Shown here in pieces: positions 1 to 10,527 of a stretch of 64,000 nucleotides of DNA. The translations under genes and the position numbers were made by a program. The stretch's first letter is position 1. Each line of letters starts with the position of its first letter. Under the pieces are notes generated by a model. The model had not been told where the DNA came from. It saw nothing but the letters and a program-made list of their open reading frames with translations, and made no database searches. The stretch is from Mycobacterium sherrisii (GTDB taxonomy: Bacteria; Actinomycetota; Actinomycetes; Mycobacteriales; Mycobacteriaceae): positions 62,001-126,000 of the forward strand of contig NZ_LQPT01000101.1 in NCBI RefSeq assembly GCF_002102355.1, read 5' to 3'.

Positions 1-1
1 C

Positions 2-967
2 TTCGAAGAGAACGGCCACGAGTTGGTCGTGACTTCCGACAAGGACGGCCCGGATTCGGAATTCGAGCGCGAACTGCACGACGCGGACATTGTCATCTCA
101 CAGCCATTCTGGCCGGCATACATCACCAAGGAGCGCTTCGCCAAGGCGCCGAACCTGAAGCTGGCATTGACGGCCGGCATCGGATCCGACCATGTCGATC
201 TTGACGAGGCGCGGGCCCGGGGGGTGACGGTCGCCGAGGAGACGTGGAGCAACAGCGTCAGCGTCGCCGAGCACGCGGTGATGCAAATCCTGGCACTGGT
301 GCGCAATTTCGTTCCGTCCCACCAATGGATAACCGATGGCGGATGGAACATTGCGGACTGTGCCGAGCGGGCCTACGACCTGGAAGGCATGGATGTGGGT
401 GTGATCGCGGCCGGCCGGATCGGGCGGGCGGTGCTCGAACGCCTCCAATCCTGGGGGGTTCATCTGCACTACTTCGACATCCACCGATTGTCGCCGGAGT
501 TGGAAAAGCAGCTGGGAGTCACCTACCACCCCGACGTCGAATCTCTGGCGAGGTCCGTCGATGTGGTGTCGATCCATTCGCCATTGATCTCCCAGACGCA
601 CGGCATGTTCAACGAAAAGCTGTTGAAGTCGATGCGACGCGGCTCCTACATCGTCAACACCGCGCGCGCCGAAGAGACCGATCAAAAGGCCATTGTCGCG
701 GCGTTGGAAAGCGGTCAATTGGCCGGTTACGCCGGCGATGTCTGGTTCCCGCAGCCACCTCCCAAGGACCACCCGTGGCGGACGATGCCCAACAACGCGA
801 TGACGCCGCACGTGTCCGGCACCACGTTGTCGGCTCAGGCCCGGTATGCGGCCGGTACCCGCGAGATTCTCGAGGACTGGTTCGCCGGCAAGCCAATTCG
901 CTCGGAGTACCTGATCGTCCAAGGCGGCAAGTACGCCGGCACCGGAGCGGCGTCCTACGCGCAGTAG
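2..967 (+). CDS. fdh: NAD-dependent formate dehydrogenase, 3' part (5' end outside window)
   Basis: Oxidises formate to CO2 with reduction of NAD in the cytoplasm (D-2-hydroxyacid dehydrogenase superfamily). 321 residues are visible and open to the left edge; full-length enzymes of this family are about 385-400 residues, so roughly 70 N-terminal residues are missing. Visible hallmarks are the substrate-site segment SQPFWPAY, the Rossmann motif AAGRIG, the catalytic-arginine segment IVNTAR and the catalytic-histidine segment TPHVSGTT. The C-terminus (GGKYAGTGAASYAQ) is shorter than in the Pseudomonas enzyme. The stretch after NTAR (AEETDQ) departs from the usual GKLCDRD. It is followed 113 bases later by a catalase on the same strand. 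The family call is secure; whether it really serves formate respiration here is inference. Confidence 0.93.
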   Translation, partial: FEENGHELVVTSDKDGPDSEFERELHDADIVISQPFWPAYITKERFAKAPNLKLALTAGIGSDHVDLDEARARGVTVAEETWSNSVSVAEHAVMQILALVRNFVPSHQWITDGGWNIADCAERAYDLEGMDVGVIAAGRIGRAVLERLQSWGVHLHYFDIHRLSPELEKQLGVTYHPDVESLARSVDVVSIHSPLISQTHGMFNEKLLKSMRRGSYIVNTARAEETDQKAIVAALESGQLAGYAGDVWFPQPPPKDHPWRTMPNNAMTPHVSGTTLSAQARYAAGTREILEDWFAGKPIRSEYLIVQGGKYAGTGAASYAQ

Positions 968-969
968 AC

Positions 970-1051
970 GCCGCCGGAGTCGGCGGCGCGGCTTCCGTAT
1001 ACCGCCCGCCGACTCCGGGTGCCCGGCCCGCCGCCGACAGGCGTCGGCGGC
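970..1051 (+). terminator. Two GC-rich hairpins between fdh and catalase
   Basis: Three bases after the fdh stop lies a perfect 7-bp stem (GCCGCCG at 970-976, CGGCGGC at 981-987, loop GAGT). A perfect 9-bp stem follows (GCCGCCGAC at 1030-1038, GTCGGCGGC at 1043-1051, loop AGGC). Neither has a U-tract, which is common for mycobacterial terminators. Bases 974-983 are also exactly complementary to 1009-1018, so an alternative long-range stem excludes the first hairpin. Terminator function is inferred from position. Confidence 0.45.
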
Positions 1052-1080
1052 TCATCGCACCGCAGTGAGGAGAGCCCGAT

Positions 1081-2568
1081 ATGACTATTCACCACACCAC
1101 GACTGACGCGGGAGCGCCGGCTCCCAGCGACGAGCATTCACTGACGCTGGGGCCCGACGGCCCACTGCTGATGCAAGACGCCTACCTCATCGAGGTGATG
1201 GCGAACTTCAACCGGGAACGTGTTCCGGAACGGCAGCCGCATGCCAAGGGCGCCGGTGCCTACGGCCGTTTCGAGGTGACCAACGACGTCAGCGCCTACA
1301 CGCGTGCCGCGGTGTTTCGGCCCGGCGCCGTCACCGATGTCTTTGCCCGGCTGGCGGGAAACGTCGGCGAACGGGGCAGCGCCGACACCCTGCGTGACAC
1401 CCGCGGCTTTTCGGTCAAGTTCTACACCGACGAGGGGAACCTGGACATCGTCGGAAACAACGTCCCCGTCTTCTTCATCCGCGATCCGCTGAAATTTCCC
1501 AGCCTGATCCGCGCCGCCAAGCGCCGCGCCGACAACGAACTGCACGACAACAACATGCTGTGGGACTTTTGGACGCTTTCACCCGAGTCGGCCCACCTGG
1601 TGGCGCTGGTCATGGGCGACCGTGGCATCCCCCGAACGTTTCGACACATGAACGGCTACGGCCTGCATGCGTTCAGCTGGATCAACAGCGCCGGGGAGAT
1701 CCACTGGGTCAAGTACCACTTCAAGTCAAACCAAGGCGTCGAATGGTTATCGCAGCAAGAAGGCCAGCACATGGCGGGCACCGACCCGGATTGCTGTCTG
1801 CGGGACCTGTACGAATCGATCGCCGCCGGTGACTACCCGAGCTGGTCACTGAAGGTGCAAATCATGCCCTTCGAGGACGCGAAGACCTACCGCTTCAACC
1901 CGTTTGACGTCACGAAGGTGTGGCCGCACTCCGACTATCCTCTCATCGACGTCGGTGTTCTGACCTTGAACCGCAACGTGACCGATCACCACAGTGAAGT
2001 GGAGCAGGCGGCTTTCGCGCCCAGCAATCTGGTGCCCGGCACGGGGCTCAGTCTGGATCGACTCCTGCTCGGCAGAAGCTTCGCCTACGCCGACGCCCAT
2101 CGAAACCGTATCGGCGTCAACCACAACCAGTTGCCGGTGAACGCGCCGAGGGTCGCGGTGCATTCGTACTCCAAAGACGGCCGAATGCGGTTCGTGCCTG
2201 CCACCGACCCCGTCTACGCACCGAACTCGATGGGTGGTCCCCGCGCCGATGCCTACCGGGCCGCCGAAGTGCGTTGGCGTGCCGACGGGGAGATGGTGCG
2301 CGCGGCAATCACGCGCCACGCCGAGGACGATGACTGGGTTCAAGCCCGCACCCTGGTGCGCGACGTGATGGATGCCGGCGCTCGAAACAGGCTGGTAAAC
2401 AACGTTATTCAGCACGTCAGCCAAGGTGTGCAAGAACCGGTGCTGTCGCGGGTGTTCGACTACTGGAAAGCCATCGACCTCGAGACCGGCCAGCAGATCG
2501 AAGCAGGCGTGCTTGCCAACCTCCACCCGTCAGCGACGCCCGCACCGAGAATGGAGAACGCACGATGA
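1081..2568 (+). CDS. katA: Monofunctional haem catalase (small-subunit, clade 3 type)
   Basis: Dismutates hydrogen peroxide to water and oxygen. The 495-residue length fits small-subunit catalases. The distal haem residues are His54 in RQPHAKGAGAYG and Asn in GNNVPVFFIRDP (about 127); the proximal haem ligand is Tyr336 in RSFAYADAHRNR. The start ATG follows GAGGAGAG at a good distance. The stop overlaps the start of the next gene by four bases (ATGA), so the catalase and the flavoprotein behind it are very likely co-translated. This is not KatG: there is no peroxidase duplication and the sequence is about 250 residues shorter. The gene symbol is a family label only. Confidence 0.95.
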   Translation: MTIHHTTTDAGAPAPSDEHSLTLGPDGPLLMQDAYLIEVMANFNRERVPERQPHAKGAGAYGRFEVTNDVSAYTRAAVFRPGAVTDVFARLAGNVGERGSADTLRDTRGFSVKFYTDEGNLDIVGNNVPVFFIRDPLKFPSLIRAAKRRADNELHDNNMLWDFWTLSPESAHLVALVMGDRGIPRTFRHMNGYGLHAFSWINSAGEIHWVKYHFKSNQGVEWLSQQEGQHMAGTDPDCCLRDLYESIAAGDYPSWSLKVQIMPFEDAKTYRFNPFDVTKVWPHSDYPLIDVGVLTLNRNVTDHHSEVEQAAFAPSNLVPGTGLSLDRLLLGRSFAYADAHRNRIGVNHNQLPVNAPRVAVHSYSKDGRMRFVPATDPVYAPNSMGGPRADAYRAAEVRWRADGEMVRAAITRHAEDDDWVQARTLVRDVMDAGARNRLVNNVIQHVSQGVQEPVLSRVFDYWKAIDLETGQQIEAGVLANLHPSATPAPRMENAR

Positions 2569-3896
2569 CCACACCACCGAGGCAGAAGACATCCGTGGTG
2601 ATCGTCGGTAGTGGCTTCGTGGGTTTCGGGTGTGCCCGCCGCCTAGCGCGACGGCTCCGCAAGCTCAAAGCCGACGTCGAGGTGACCATCGTGTCGCCGG
2701 TGGACTACCTGCTTTACACACCACTTCTCCCCGATGTGGCCGGCGGCCTGGCCGACGCGCGCTCAGCCACCATCCCCCTGGCGGGCATGCTTCCCGGGGT
2801 GCGCCATGTCCGTGGACATGTCGAAACCGTCGACTTCGAAGACCGCACTTTGACCTACACCGGTCTGGACCAGAGTCGTTCGAAACTGTCTTGGGATCGG
2901 CTGGTGCTAGCGCCCGGATCCGTCACCCGGCTCTTCGATATTCCGGGATTATCCACCTACGCCCGGGGTTTCAAGTCCACCGCCGAAGTACTGTACCTGC
3001 GCGACCACGTCCTCGAACAGGTGGAACTGGCCAATCTCGAAGACGACCCCGAGGCCGCACAGGCACGCCGCACGATCGTGGTGGTCGGGGCATCGGCCAC
3101 CGGGACCGTGCTGGCCGGAACGCTGCGCGCGGTGGCCGACGCCGCCGCTGGACAGCTGGGCTTCGATCCGGCCGACATCAAGATCCTGCTGATCGACCTC
3201 GCCGCACAGGTCATGGTCGGGTGGCCGGACAAGCTCAGCACCAAAGCGCGCCAATGCCTGGAAGATCGCGGCATCGATATCCGACTAGGCACCAGCCTCA
3301 AAGAAGTAGCGGCCGACTCGGTGCAATTGACCGATGGGACGCGTCTCGGCACGCACACCGTGGTGTGGGTCGCCGGGGTGACAGCGGCACCCCTCGTCGA
3401 CAAGCTGGGCCTACCAACCGAACACGGCCGACTTACGGTGCGCGCCGACTTGACCGTGCCGGGCCTTACACACGTATTCGCCGCCGGCGACGCGGCAGCC
3501 GTGCCCGACCTGACCCGGCCCGGCAAGGTGGCGGCACCGACCGCCCAGCACGCGATTCGTCAAGCCAAAGTACTGGCCGACAACGTGCTGGCAAGCCTGG
3601 GGCACGGCACGACAAGGAATTACCGGCACCACGACATGGGAATGGTGTCCGACCTGGGCCCGTCGCACGCCGTCGCCAACCCCTTTGGCGTGCAGCTGGC
3701 GGGACGCCCGGCCAAGGTGCTGACCCGGCTGCAACGCCTGTGCTCCATCCCCAGGGCATTTAACCGACTGCAAGCGGCGTTCGCCTACACCGTGGGCGCC
3801 GCCTCGCCACGAACACTGGTTTCGTTAGGCCTGGCGACCCAGGGGGACGCGAATTTTGCCACGGCCGAAGGCATTCCGCTGCCCACGAGGACCTGA
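2565..3896 (+). CDS. NDH-2-like FAD/NAD(P) pyridine-nucleotide oxidoreductase
   Basis: A 443-residue two-dinucleotide-fold flavoprotein of the type II NADH dehydrogenase family. The FAD fold begins at GSGFVG (residues 15-20), followed by a segment typical of NDH-2 proteins (YLLYTPLLPDVAGG). A second nucleotide-binding glycine motif is seen in VVVGASATGTVL near residue 170. The C-terminal FAD contact is THVFAAGDAAAVPD. Activity would be electron transfer from NAD(P)H to quinone or another acceptor; the acceptor cannot be read from sequence. The start overlaps the catalase stop by four bases. Coupling to a catalase is understandable because such flavoproteins leak peroxide, but this is inference. 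It is not the housekeeping ndh by context. Confidence 0.85.
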   Translation: MTTPPRQKTSVVIVGSGFVGFGCARRLARRLRKLKADVEVTIVSPVDYLLYTPLLPDVAGGLADARSATIPLAGMLPGVRHVRGHVETVDFEDRTLTYTGLDQSRSKLSWDRLVLAPGSVTRLFDIPGLSTYARGFKSTAEVLYLRDHVLEQVELANLEDDPEAAQARRTIVVVGASATGTVLAGTLRAVADAAAGQLGFDPADIKILLIDLAAQVMVGWPDKLSTKARQCLEDRGIDIRLGTSLKEVAADSVQLTDGTRLGTHTVVWVAGVTAAPLVDKLGLPTEHGRLTVRADLTVPGLTHVFAAGDAAAVPDLTRPGKVAAPTAQHAIRQAKVLADNVLASLGHGTTRNYRHHDMGMVSDLGPSHAVANPFGVQLAGRPAKVLTRLQRLCSIPRAFNRLQAAFAYTVGAASPRTLVSLGLATQGDANFATAEGIPLPTRT

Positions 3897-4019
3897 GCAC
3901 CGCACGACCGAGCCGCTCACGGGGCCCGCGGCACCGGGCCGACACGTGCACGCCCGAGTGGCACAGCACGAACCACAGCACCATCCAATCCTTTTCGCGT
4001 CGCAACGTTTGGAGTTTCG

Positions 4020-5285
4020 GTGACCGACAACGTCCCGCACCAGACCACCGCCACCACGGTGGTACGCCCGCTAGGTGCATTGGAGCGGCTCTTTTACCGC
4101 TACAGCGAACGCAATCCGTCGCATTTTGCGATCGTGGCCGAGTTCGACGAAGTGCTAACCGAGGATCGGTTGCGCGCCGGGTTGGCCGCCGCCCAGCGGC
4201 GCCACCCGTTGTTATCGGTCCAGGTCGAGGACCGGCCCCGGCTTCGGCTGTGTTTCGTACGGACCACGTCCGCGGCACCCATCCCGCTGACCGTCACCCG
4301 GGGCACGGCATGGCGGGCGGCCGCGGCCGACGAACTCACCAGACCGATCGACCGGGCACACGCACCGCTGATACGAGCGCGGCTGCTGCAGGGCGACTCG
4401 AGCAGCACCTTGATCCTGACCTTCGACCACACCATCGCCGACGGCATCTCCTCGGTGTTGGTGCTCAACGACGTCGTCACCGCGCTCAATGGCGGCGCGC
4501 TGGCGGACCTGTCCACGCCGGCCCCCGCCGGGCAGTTGATCGCTCGCGCGGTGGCCAACGCCGCACCGCCGGACACCGGCGCACCGCCGATTGACCCACG
4601 GATGGCGACGCCCGGCCTCATCCGGCCCTTCGACGGCGCCCTGCCCAGGGTAGATACCGCGGACCTCGCGGATCCCGACACCGCCCGCCTGGTCCAACAG
4701 TGCCGGTCCGAACACACCACGATGCACGCGGCGGTTGTGGTCGCGATGTGCCGTGTACGTGCCGCGGAGCGCGACACCGACTTTGTGCGAGTGCTGAACC
4801 CGATCAGTTTCCGCGCGCTGATCGAAGCCTGGCACGACTGCGCGCTTTACATGGTCACCATCCCGGCGGGGCTCGCGGTGCGGGCCGGGACATCGTTTTG
4901 GGACCAGTCGCGCACGGTATCGGCACAACTGCGAGTGGCCCGGTCCGCGGCGGGGATCGGCATGGCATCGGCCGCCATCGAACAAGCAATAACCCTCGAC
5001 GCCGGAGCCGACGACGCCGAGAACCTCGTCGTTCAAATGTGCCCGGCAGAGATGACCGCAACGAATCTCGGCGTGCAGAACCTCGAGGGCGTCGGCCCGC
5101 TACGACCAGCGGCGGTATGGGGACCGGTAGTCCTGAGCCAAACCGACGACGAGTATGTCACCGGCATCACCACTTACGAAGGTCGCTTACGGATGGTTAC
5201 CTGTGGCTACGGGGTGCCGAGCGCGTTCTCGAGTCGCGTCGCGGAGGTGTTGGTGGCCGCGGGCAGGGGACGTCTGGATGGGTAG
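4020..5285 (+). CDS. PapA-type acyltransferase / condensation-domain protein
   Basis: A stand-alone 421-residue condensation-fold protein similar in plan to polyketide-associated acyltransferases such as PapA5. The catalytic motif is DHTIADG (136-142), a variant of HHxxxDG with the second histidine, aspartate and glycine kept. The N-terminal motif LGALERLFYRY resembles the start of PapA5-like proteins. Start GTG is chosen behind TTGGAG. The natural reaction in this family is transfer of an acyl group from a carrier or CoA to an alcohol. No polyketide synthase or peptide synthetase lies beside it, so its substrate is unknown. It stands alone between the flavoprotein and a LAL regulator. Confidence 0.8.
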   Translation: MTDNVPHQTTATTVVRPLGALERLFYRYSERNPSHFAIVAEFDEVLTEDRLRAGLAAAQRRHPLLSVQVEDRPRLRLCFVRTTSAAPIPLTVTRGTAWRAAAADELTRPIDRAHAPLIRARLLQGDSSSTLILTFDHTIADGISSVLVLNDVVTALNGGALADLSTPAPAGQLIARAVANAAPPDTGAPPIDPRMATPGLIRPFDGALPRVDTADLADPDTARLVQQCRSEHTTMHAAVVVAMCRVRAAERDTDFVRVLNPISFRALIEAWHDCALYMVTIPAGLAVRAGTSFWDQSRTVSAQLRVARSAAGIGMASAAIEQAITLDAGADDAENLVVQMCPAEMTATNLGVQNLEGVGPLRPAAVWGPVVLSQTDDEYVTGITTYEGRLRMVTCGYGVPSAFSSRVAEVLVAAGRGRLDG

Positions 5286-5417
5286 TGCACCGGCCCGGCC
5301 CGGAGGGGCCGCCTGCCGATCCTCTCCTCGCGCGGGCGACCGACGGTCGCCGGGCGGCGCCGGCCTCACCTGAGCCGCTGCTCTCGAGCGCGCGCCGACG
5401 CAACGCGAGGTATATTC

Positions 5418-8264
5418 GTGCGCATCAGCTGCCACGTCCCGCGGGTAGCGCACCTTCCTTCGCAGGTCAAGAAACAGGACATGGATTCCGTGGCAGAGCA
5501 TGTCGGCGCGGAGCAGCCCATCATCGGCCGCGAGTCGGAGCTCGCCGCCATCACAGAGTTTCTGGCCGCCTCGTCGGAACGCGGTGGTGCGCAGCTGTTG
5601 GTGGGGCCCGCCGGAGTCGGCAAGAGCAGACTGCTGGAGGAGGCCAGTCGCATTGCCGCGGCATCTGGATCGCGGGTGATCGCGACCACGGGCGTGGAGT
5701 TTGAGGTCGGTCTGGGCTACGCGGGATTGAACCGTCTGCTCGCCCCGCTGCGAGCGGAGTTTGATTCGCTCGATCCGCCGCACCGGCAGGCACTCGAGGT
5801 TGCGCTGGGGTATGCCTCCGGCCCGCCGCCGCTGCCATTGCTGGTATACGGGGCCACTCTGACACTGCTCGAACATATTTCACGCCGGCAACCGGTCGTC
5901 GTCATCGTCGACGACCTCGCATGGCTGGACGAGGCCAGCGCGAAAGCGCTCGTCTTCGTGGCACAACGGGTAACGGGAACGCGAATTGCCTTTCTCGGCG
6001 CAACGCGTGACATCCTGCAACCGTCGATGCGTAGCCATGCCATTGCCAACCTGATCGTGCAGCCACTGAACGACGACCAGTCCGAACTGCTGATCGACCG
6101 CAGCGACCCACGACTCGCTCACGCCGCACGACACCGCATCTTGCAACAGGCGCAAGGCAATCCGCTGGCGATCCTGGAACTCAGCAGGGTGGTGCGCCAG
6201 TTGCCCGCGGGCGTCAGCGGGGCGTCACACCACATTCCGTTGAGCGACCGTCTGAAAGAGTCGTTTTCGTTCCGGATGTCGGATTTCGCGGAGGTGACCA
6301 AAAGAGACCTTTTACTGCTCGCCCTGGACGGGCGCGAGGACCTGGGAGTCCTCAAGCAACTCCAGGTCGCCTTCGACGAGCTGCTGCCGGCCGAGCGCGC
6401 CGGTCTTATCGTCATCAACCAGGAACAGTTGTCGATCAAGTTCTCCCATCCGCTCATCCGAGCGGCGGTGATCGAAGAGTCCAGCGCTGAAGAACGCAGA
6501 TCCGCCCACCTCGCGATAGCCGAGGTGCTGATCGACGAACCCTTCAGACGTGCTTGGCATCTCGCCGACGCAGCGGTCGATGTCGACGAGACCACGGCCG
6601 ACCTGCTGGAGCGATCCGCTCACGAGGCGCTGCGACGGGGCGACGCATATGGCTGCGCGCGGGCCTTCGTGCGCGCCGCCGGCCTGAGCCCGAATCTGAC
6701 CGATCGCCGACGCCGACTCGCCCAGGCCGCCTATCTCGAGGCCGAAGTGATCGGTGAGCCCATCGATGCATCCGACCGTCTCGAAGATTTCCGCAATCTT
6801 CCTGGACGCGAGGCTGGTTCGTTGCACGCCGCGGTCGCGACGGCGGTCGTCTACGCCGACAATGGCGGCGACTGCGGCTCGGCACACCGCCTGATCGAGA
6901 CCGCTATCAACGAGGGCTCGCATGGGTGGAGCGTGGCAGACCCAGAACTGGTCGAGGCGTTCTTCACCTGGTTCATCATCTGTTGGCAGGCCGGGATGCC
7001 AGCCTATTGGGACAGCTACTTCGCAGCGCTGGACAGACTCGAACCCAGTTGTCCCCCGGTGCTTTCCGTACTGTCACGCGCCTTCGCCGATCCGGTGCGG
7101 CTGGGGCACGGTGTCCGCGACGAACTCCAGGCTTTGATGGGCACAGAGCTTGACGACGCCGACCCGATGACGATCGTACGGTTGACCACCGCGGCCGTAT
7201 ACGTCGATCTGCTCGCCGCCGGCCGCCGACCAACCTGGCGTCTGATCGAAGACGGCCGACACGGGCAAGCGCTGAGAACCTACTTCCGAGCGCTGATGGT
7301 GCAGTGTCTGGACGACTTCGCATCGGGACACTGGACGCGCGGACAGGAACTCGCCGATGAAGGCCTGACCGCCAGCAGAAACACGGCCCTGACATCGAGC
7401 TGGTATTTCGTCTATGCCGAAGCGCTCTTTGCTGCGGTGCGAGGCGATGTAACCGAGGCAGGCAGGTGGGCGGCGGAGCTCGAGCAAACCACGCTGTCGC
7501 GTGAAGCGTTCGGTATTCACCGCCTCGCCCATCACGCACGCACACTCGTGGCGGAGGCGCAGCAAGACTGGGAGAGTGCGTATCGGCACGCGGTGGCGTT
7601 GAGTCCACCCGGAACATTCCAGCGCTACTCGGCCGACGCGTTGTGGGTTGCCTATGATCTCGTGGAATCGGCCGTCCGAACCGGACGGCATGCGGAAGCG
7701 GCCGCACACGTGCGGGCACTCCAACAGCTCAAGATCGCTGACCTATCTCCCAGGCTGGCCTTACTGGCTCACGGGGCTGCCGCTCTCGTCGACGAAACAT
7801 CCAGCAGCTTGCCAACTTTCGAGAAGGCGCTGGGCAGTACCGACAGTGCTGCATGGCCTTTCGACTACGCGCGGGTACAACTCGCATACGGCAGCCGCTT
7901 GCGTCGGGAACTGCGCCTCAAGCAGGCCCGAGCCGTTCTGCACTCGGCGCTGGCCACCTTTGAGACCATCGGCGCGCGTCCCTGGGCGTTGCGCGCGCGA
8001 AACGAGCTGCGCGCCGCCCGCGAAAAGGTCGGAAGTCCTGAGGTTTTGCCGTCCCTTACGCCGCAAGAGTGGGCCATCGCCGAACTCGCGGCCGGCGGGC
8101 TGTCGAACAGGGAAATCGGTGCCCAACTGTACCTGTCGCCGCGAACGGTCGGCGGTCACCTCTACCGGATCTACCCCAAGCTCGGCATCACCAGCCGCGC
8201 CGCGCTGCGCGACGCGATCTCGGCGCTGCGCGACATGCCCGAACCCAACACACTTGAGTGCTAA
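5418..8264 (+). CDS. LAL-family transcriptional regulator (AAA ATPase plus LuxR HTH)
   Basis: Large ATP-binding LuxR-type regulator of 948 residues. The N-terminal AAA module shows Walker A GPAGVGKS (63-70) and Walker B VVVIVDDLAWLD. The long middle part is helical and looks like the usual TPR-like sensor. The C-terminal LuxR helix-turn-helix spans about 880-939 (LTPQEWAIAELAAGGLSNRE, then SPRTVGGHLYRIYPKLG). Members bind DNA on sensing an inducer and often act on neighbouring genes. The GTG start is chosen for its GAGG seven bases upstream; an ATG at 5481 (MDSVAEHVG) is a fair alternative. Which promoter it controls is not visible; the condensation protein or mbtI next door are candidates. 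Confidence 0.9.
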   Translation: MRISCHVPRVAHLPSQVKKQDMDSVAEHVGAEQPIIGRESELAAITEFLAASSERGGAQLLVGPAGVGKSRLLEEASRIAAASGSRVIATTGVEFEVGLGYAGLNRLLAPLRAEFDSLDPPHRQALEVALGYASGPPPLPLLVYGATLTLLEHISRRQPVVVIVDDLAWLDEASAKALVFVAQRVTGTRIAFLGATRDILQPSMRSHAIANLIVQPLNDDQSELLIDRSDPRLAHAARHRILQQAQGNPLAILELSRVVRQLPAGVSGASHHIPLSDRLKESFSFRMSDFAEVTKRDLLLLALDGREDLGVLKQLQVAFDELLPAERAGLIVINQEQLSIKFSHPLIRAAVIEESSAEERRSAHLAIAEVLIDEPFRRAWHLADAAVDVDETTADLLERSAHEALRRGDAYGCARAFVRAAGLSPNLTDRRRRLAQAAYLEAEVIGEPIDASDRLEDFRNLPGREAGSLHAAVATAVVYADNGGDCGSAHRLIETAINEGSHGWSVADPELVEAFFTWFIICWQAGMPAYWDSYFAALDRLEPSCPPVLSVLSRAFADPVRLGHGVRDELQALMGTELDDADPMTIVRLTTAAVYVDLLAAGRRPTWRLIEDGRHGQALRTYFRALMVQCLDDFASGHWTRGQELADEGLTASRNTALTSSWYFVYAEALFAAVRGDVTEAGRWAAELEQTTLSREAFGIHRLAHHARTLVAEAQQDWESAYRHAVALSPPGTFQRYSADALWVAYDLVESAVRTGRHAEAAAHVRALQQLKIADLSPRLALLAHGAAALVDETSSSLPTFEKALGSTDSAAWPFDYARVQLAYGSRLRRELRLKQARAVLHSALATFETIGARPWALRARNELRAAREKVGSPEVLPSLTPQEWAIAELAAGGLSNREIGAQLYLSPRTVGGHLYRIYPKLGITSRAALRDAISALRDMPEPNTLEC

Positions 8265-8295
8265 CACGGGTGGCGCTTTCAGCGCCTACTGGACG

Positions 8296-9685
<1,390 letters not shown>

Positions 9686-10035
9686 CTAGCAGGTGCGCGC
9701 GTTGGCCTCTTAGCTGGTAGTGCCCGATTCGGGGGTTCGGGCACCCCGCCCGTCGTTGCAGCCCCGCGGGGAAGCACTTAGCCGGGCCGACATTCGGCAC
9801 TTCTGCACCTGCGCCTCCCCGGCGTTGAGGACTAACATGACCTCAGCTCTTCAGACGTTGCTGTTGGGCAGCCGGCGACTCGGCGGGGCCTGCCCCCCTG
9901 TTACACGGTGCAGATAGGCCGGGCACGCGGCGGCACCAGGCCGGCACGGCAGCGACGAGTGGAGGCGCGTCCAGACTTCATCCGACCGGGTTAGGGATCA
10001 AACAGCTAACTCCTCCATCGATCGAGAGGAACCAT
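9686..10035. other. Intergenic region between mbtI and a small gene
   Basis: I find no convincing gene here. A perfect 8-bp inverted repeat (GTGCCCGA at 9720-9727, TCGGGCAC at 9737-9744, nine-base loop) lies upstream of the mbtI promoter. The right end carries the Shine-Dalgarno GAGAGGAA of the next gene. The promoter of that gene probably lies between about 9960 and 10010, but I see no clear -10. Confidence 0.5.
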
Positions 10036-10242
10036 ATGTTCGTGATCAGGCTCGCGAACGGCGAAGAAGTCCAGGCATCGGAGGGCGACGAACTCGAAAT
10101 CAATCAGGAAACCGGCGTACTCACGGTTTCCCGGGTCGACGGGTTCGAGGAAATTACCACGCATTATTCGCCGACGGCATGGCTATCGGTGACACATCGC
10201 AAACGGGGCGCGGGCGTGCGGCCCTCCCTGATTTCCGGCTGA
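10036..10242 (+). CDS. Small hypothetical protein, 68 residues
   Basis: I do not recognise the family. The ATG is preceded by a strong GAGAGGAACC, which argues for a real gene. The protein begins MFVIRLANGEEVQASEGDEL, is acidic in its first half and ends in a basic tail (HRKRGAGVRPSLISG). It has no signal peptide or membrane segment. Alternating hydrophobic and polar residues suggest a small beta-rich fold. It lies between iron-regulated mbtI (divergent) and a bicarbonate permease gene 285 bases downstream. Confidence 0.7.
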   Translation: MFVIRLANGEEVQASEGDELEINQETGVLTVSRVDGFEEITTHYSPTAWLSVTHRKRGAGVRPSLISG

Positions 10243-10375
10243 ATGCCGACACTCCCCACCTCCCAGCACATGCACAGGTAATTCACACCCGATTCACGCT
10301 AATCCGGGCGCACCCTGTCCCACCTGCATCGCGGTGACCACGGGTTTTATTGGGCCCGCTTAATTCACCGCCAAG

Positions 10376-10397
10376 CCGCAAAGCAGGCGATTTGCGG
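10376..10397. promoter_or_regulatory. Inverted repeat upstream of the SbtA-like gene
   Basis: Perfect 7-bp arms CCGCAAA (10376-10382) and TTTGCGG (10391-10397) with an eight-base spacer, in an AT-richer stretch about 130 bases before the permease start. The spacing suits a dimeric regulator; the regulator is unknown. Confidence 0.4.
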
Positions 10398-10527
10398 GGC
10401 ATCAGACGAGTGGCGGAGCGACACCGGCAGCGTTAAATTTTGCACGGCCTTCGGGATTTTCGTGCTCGCCCCCACCGCTCGCGGACGGTGCATTCCCCGG
10501 CCGGCGGACGAATGAAGAGAGGCACCA

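Noticed and set aside
9720-9917. 65-codon plus-strand frame between mbtI and the small gene
   Set aside because: No ribosome site, Pro/Arg-rich random-like translation, and it overlaps the upstream regulatory hairpin.
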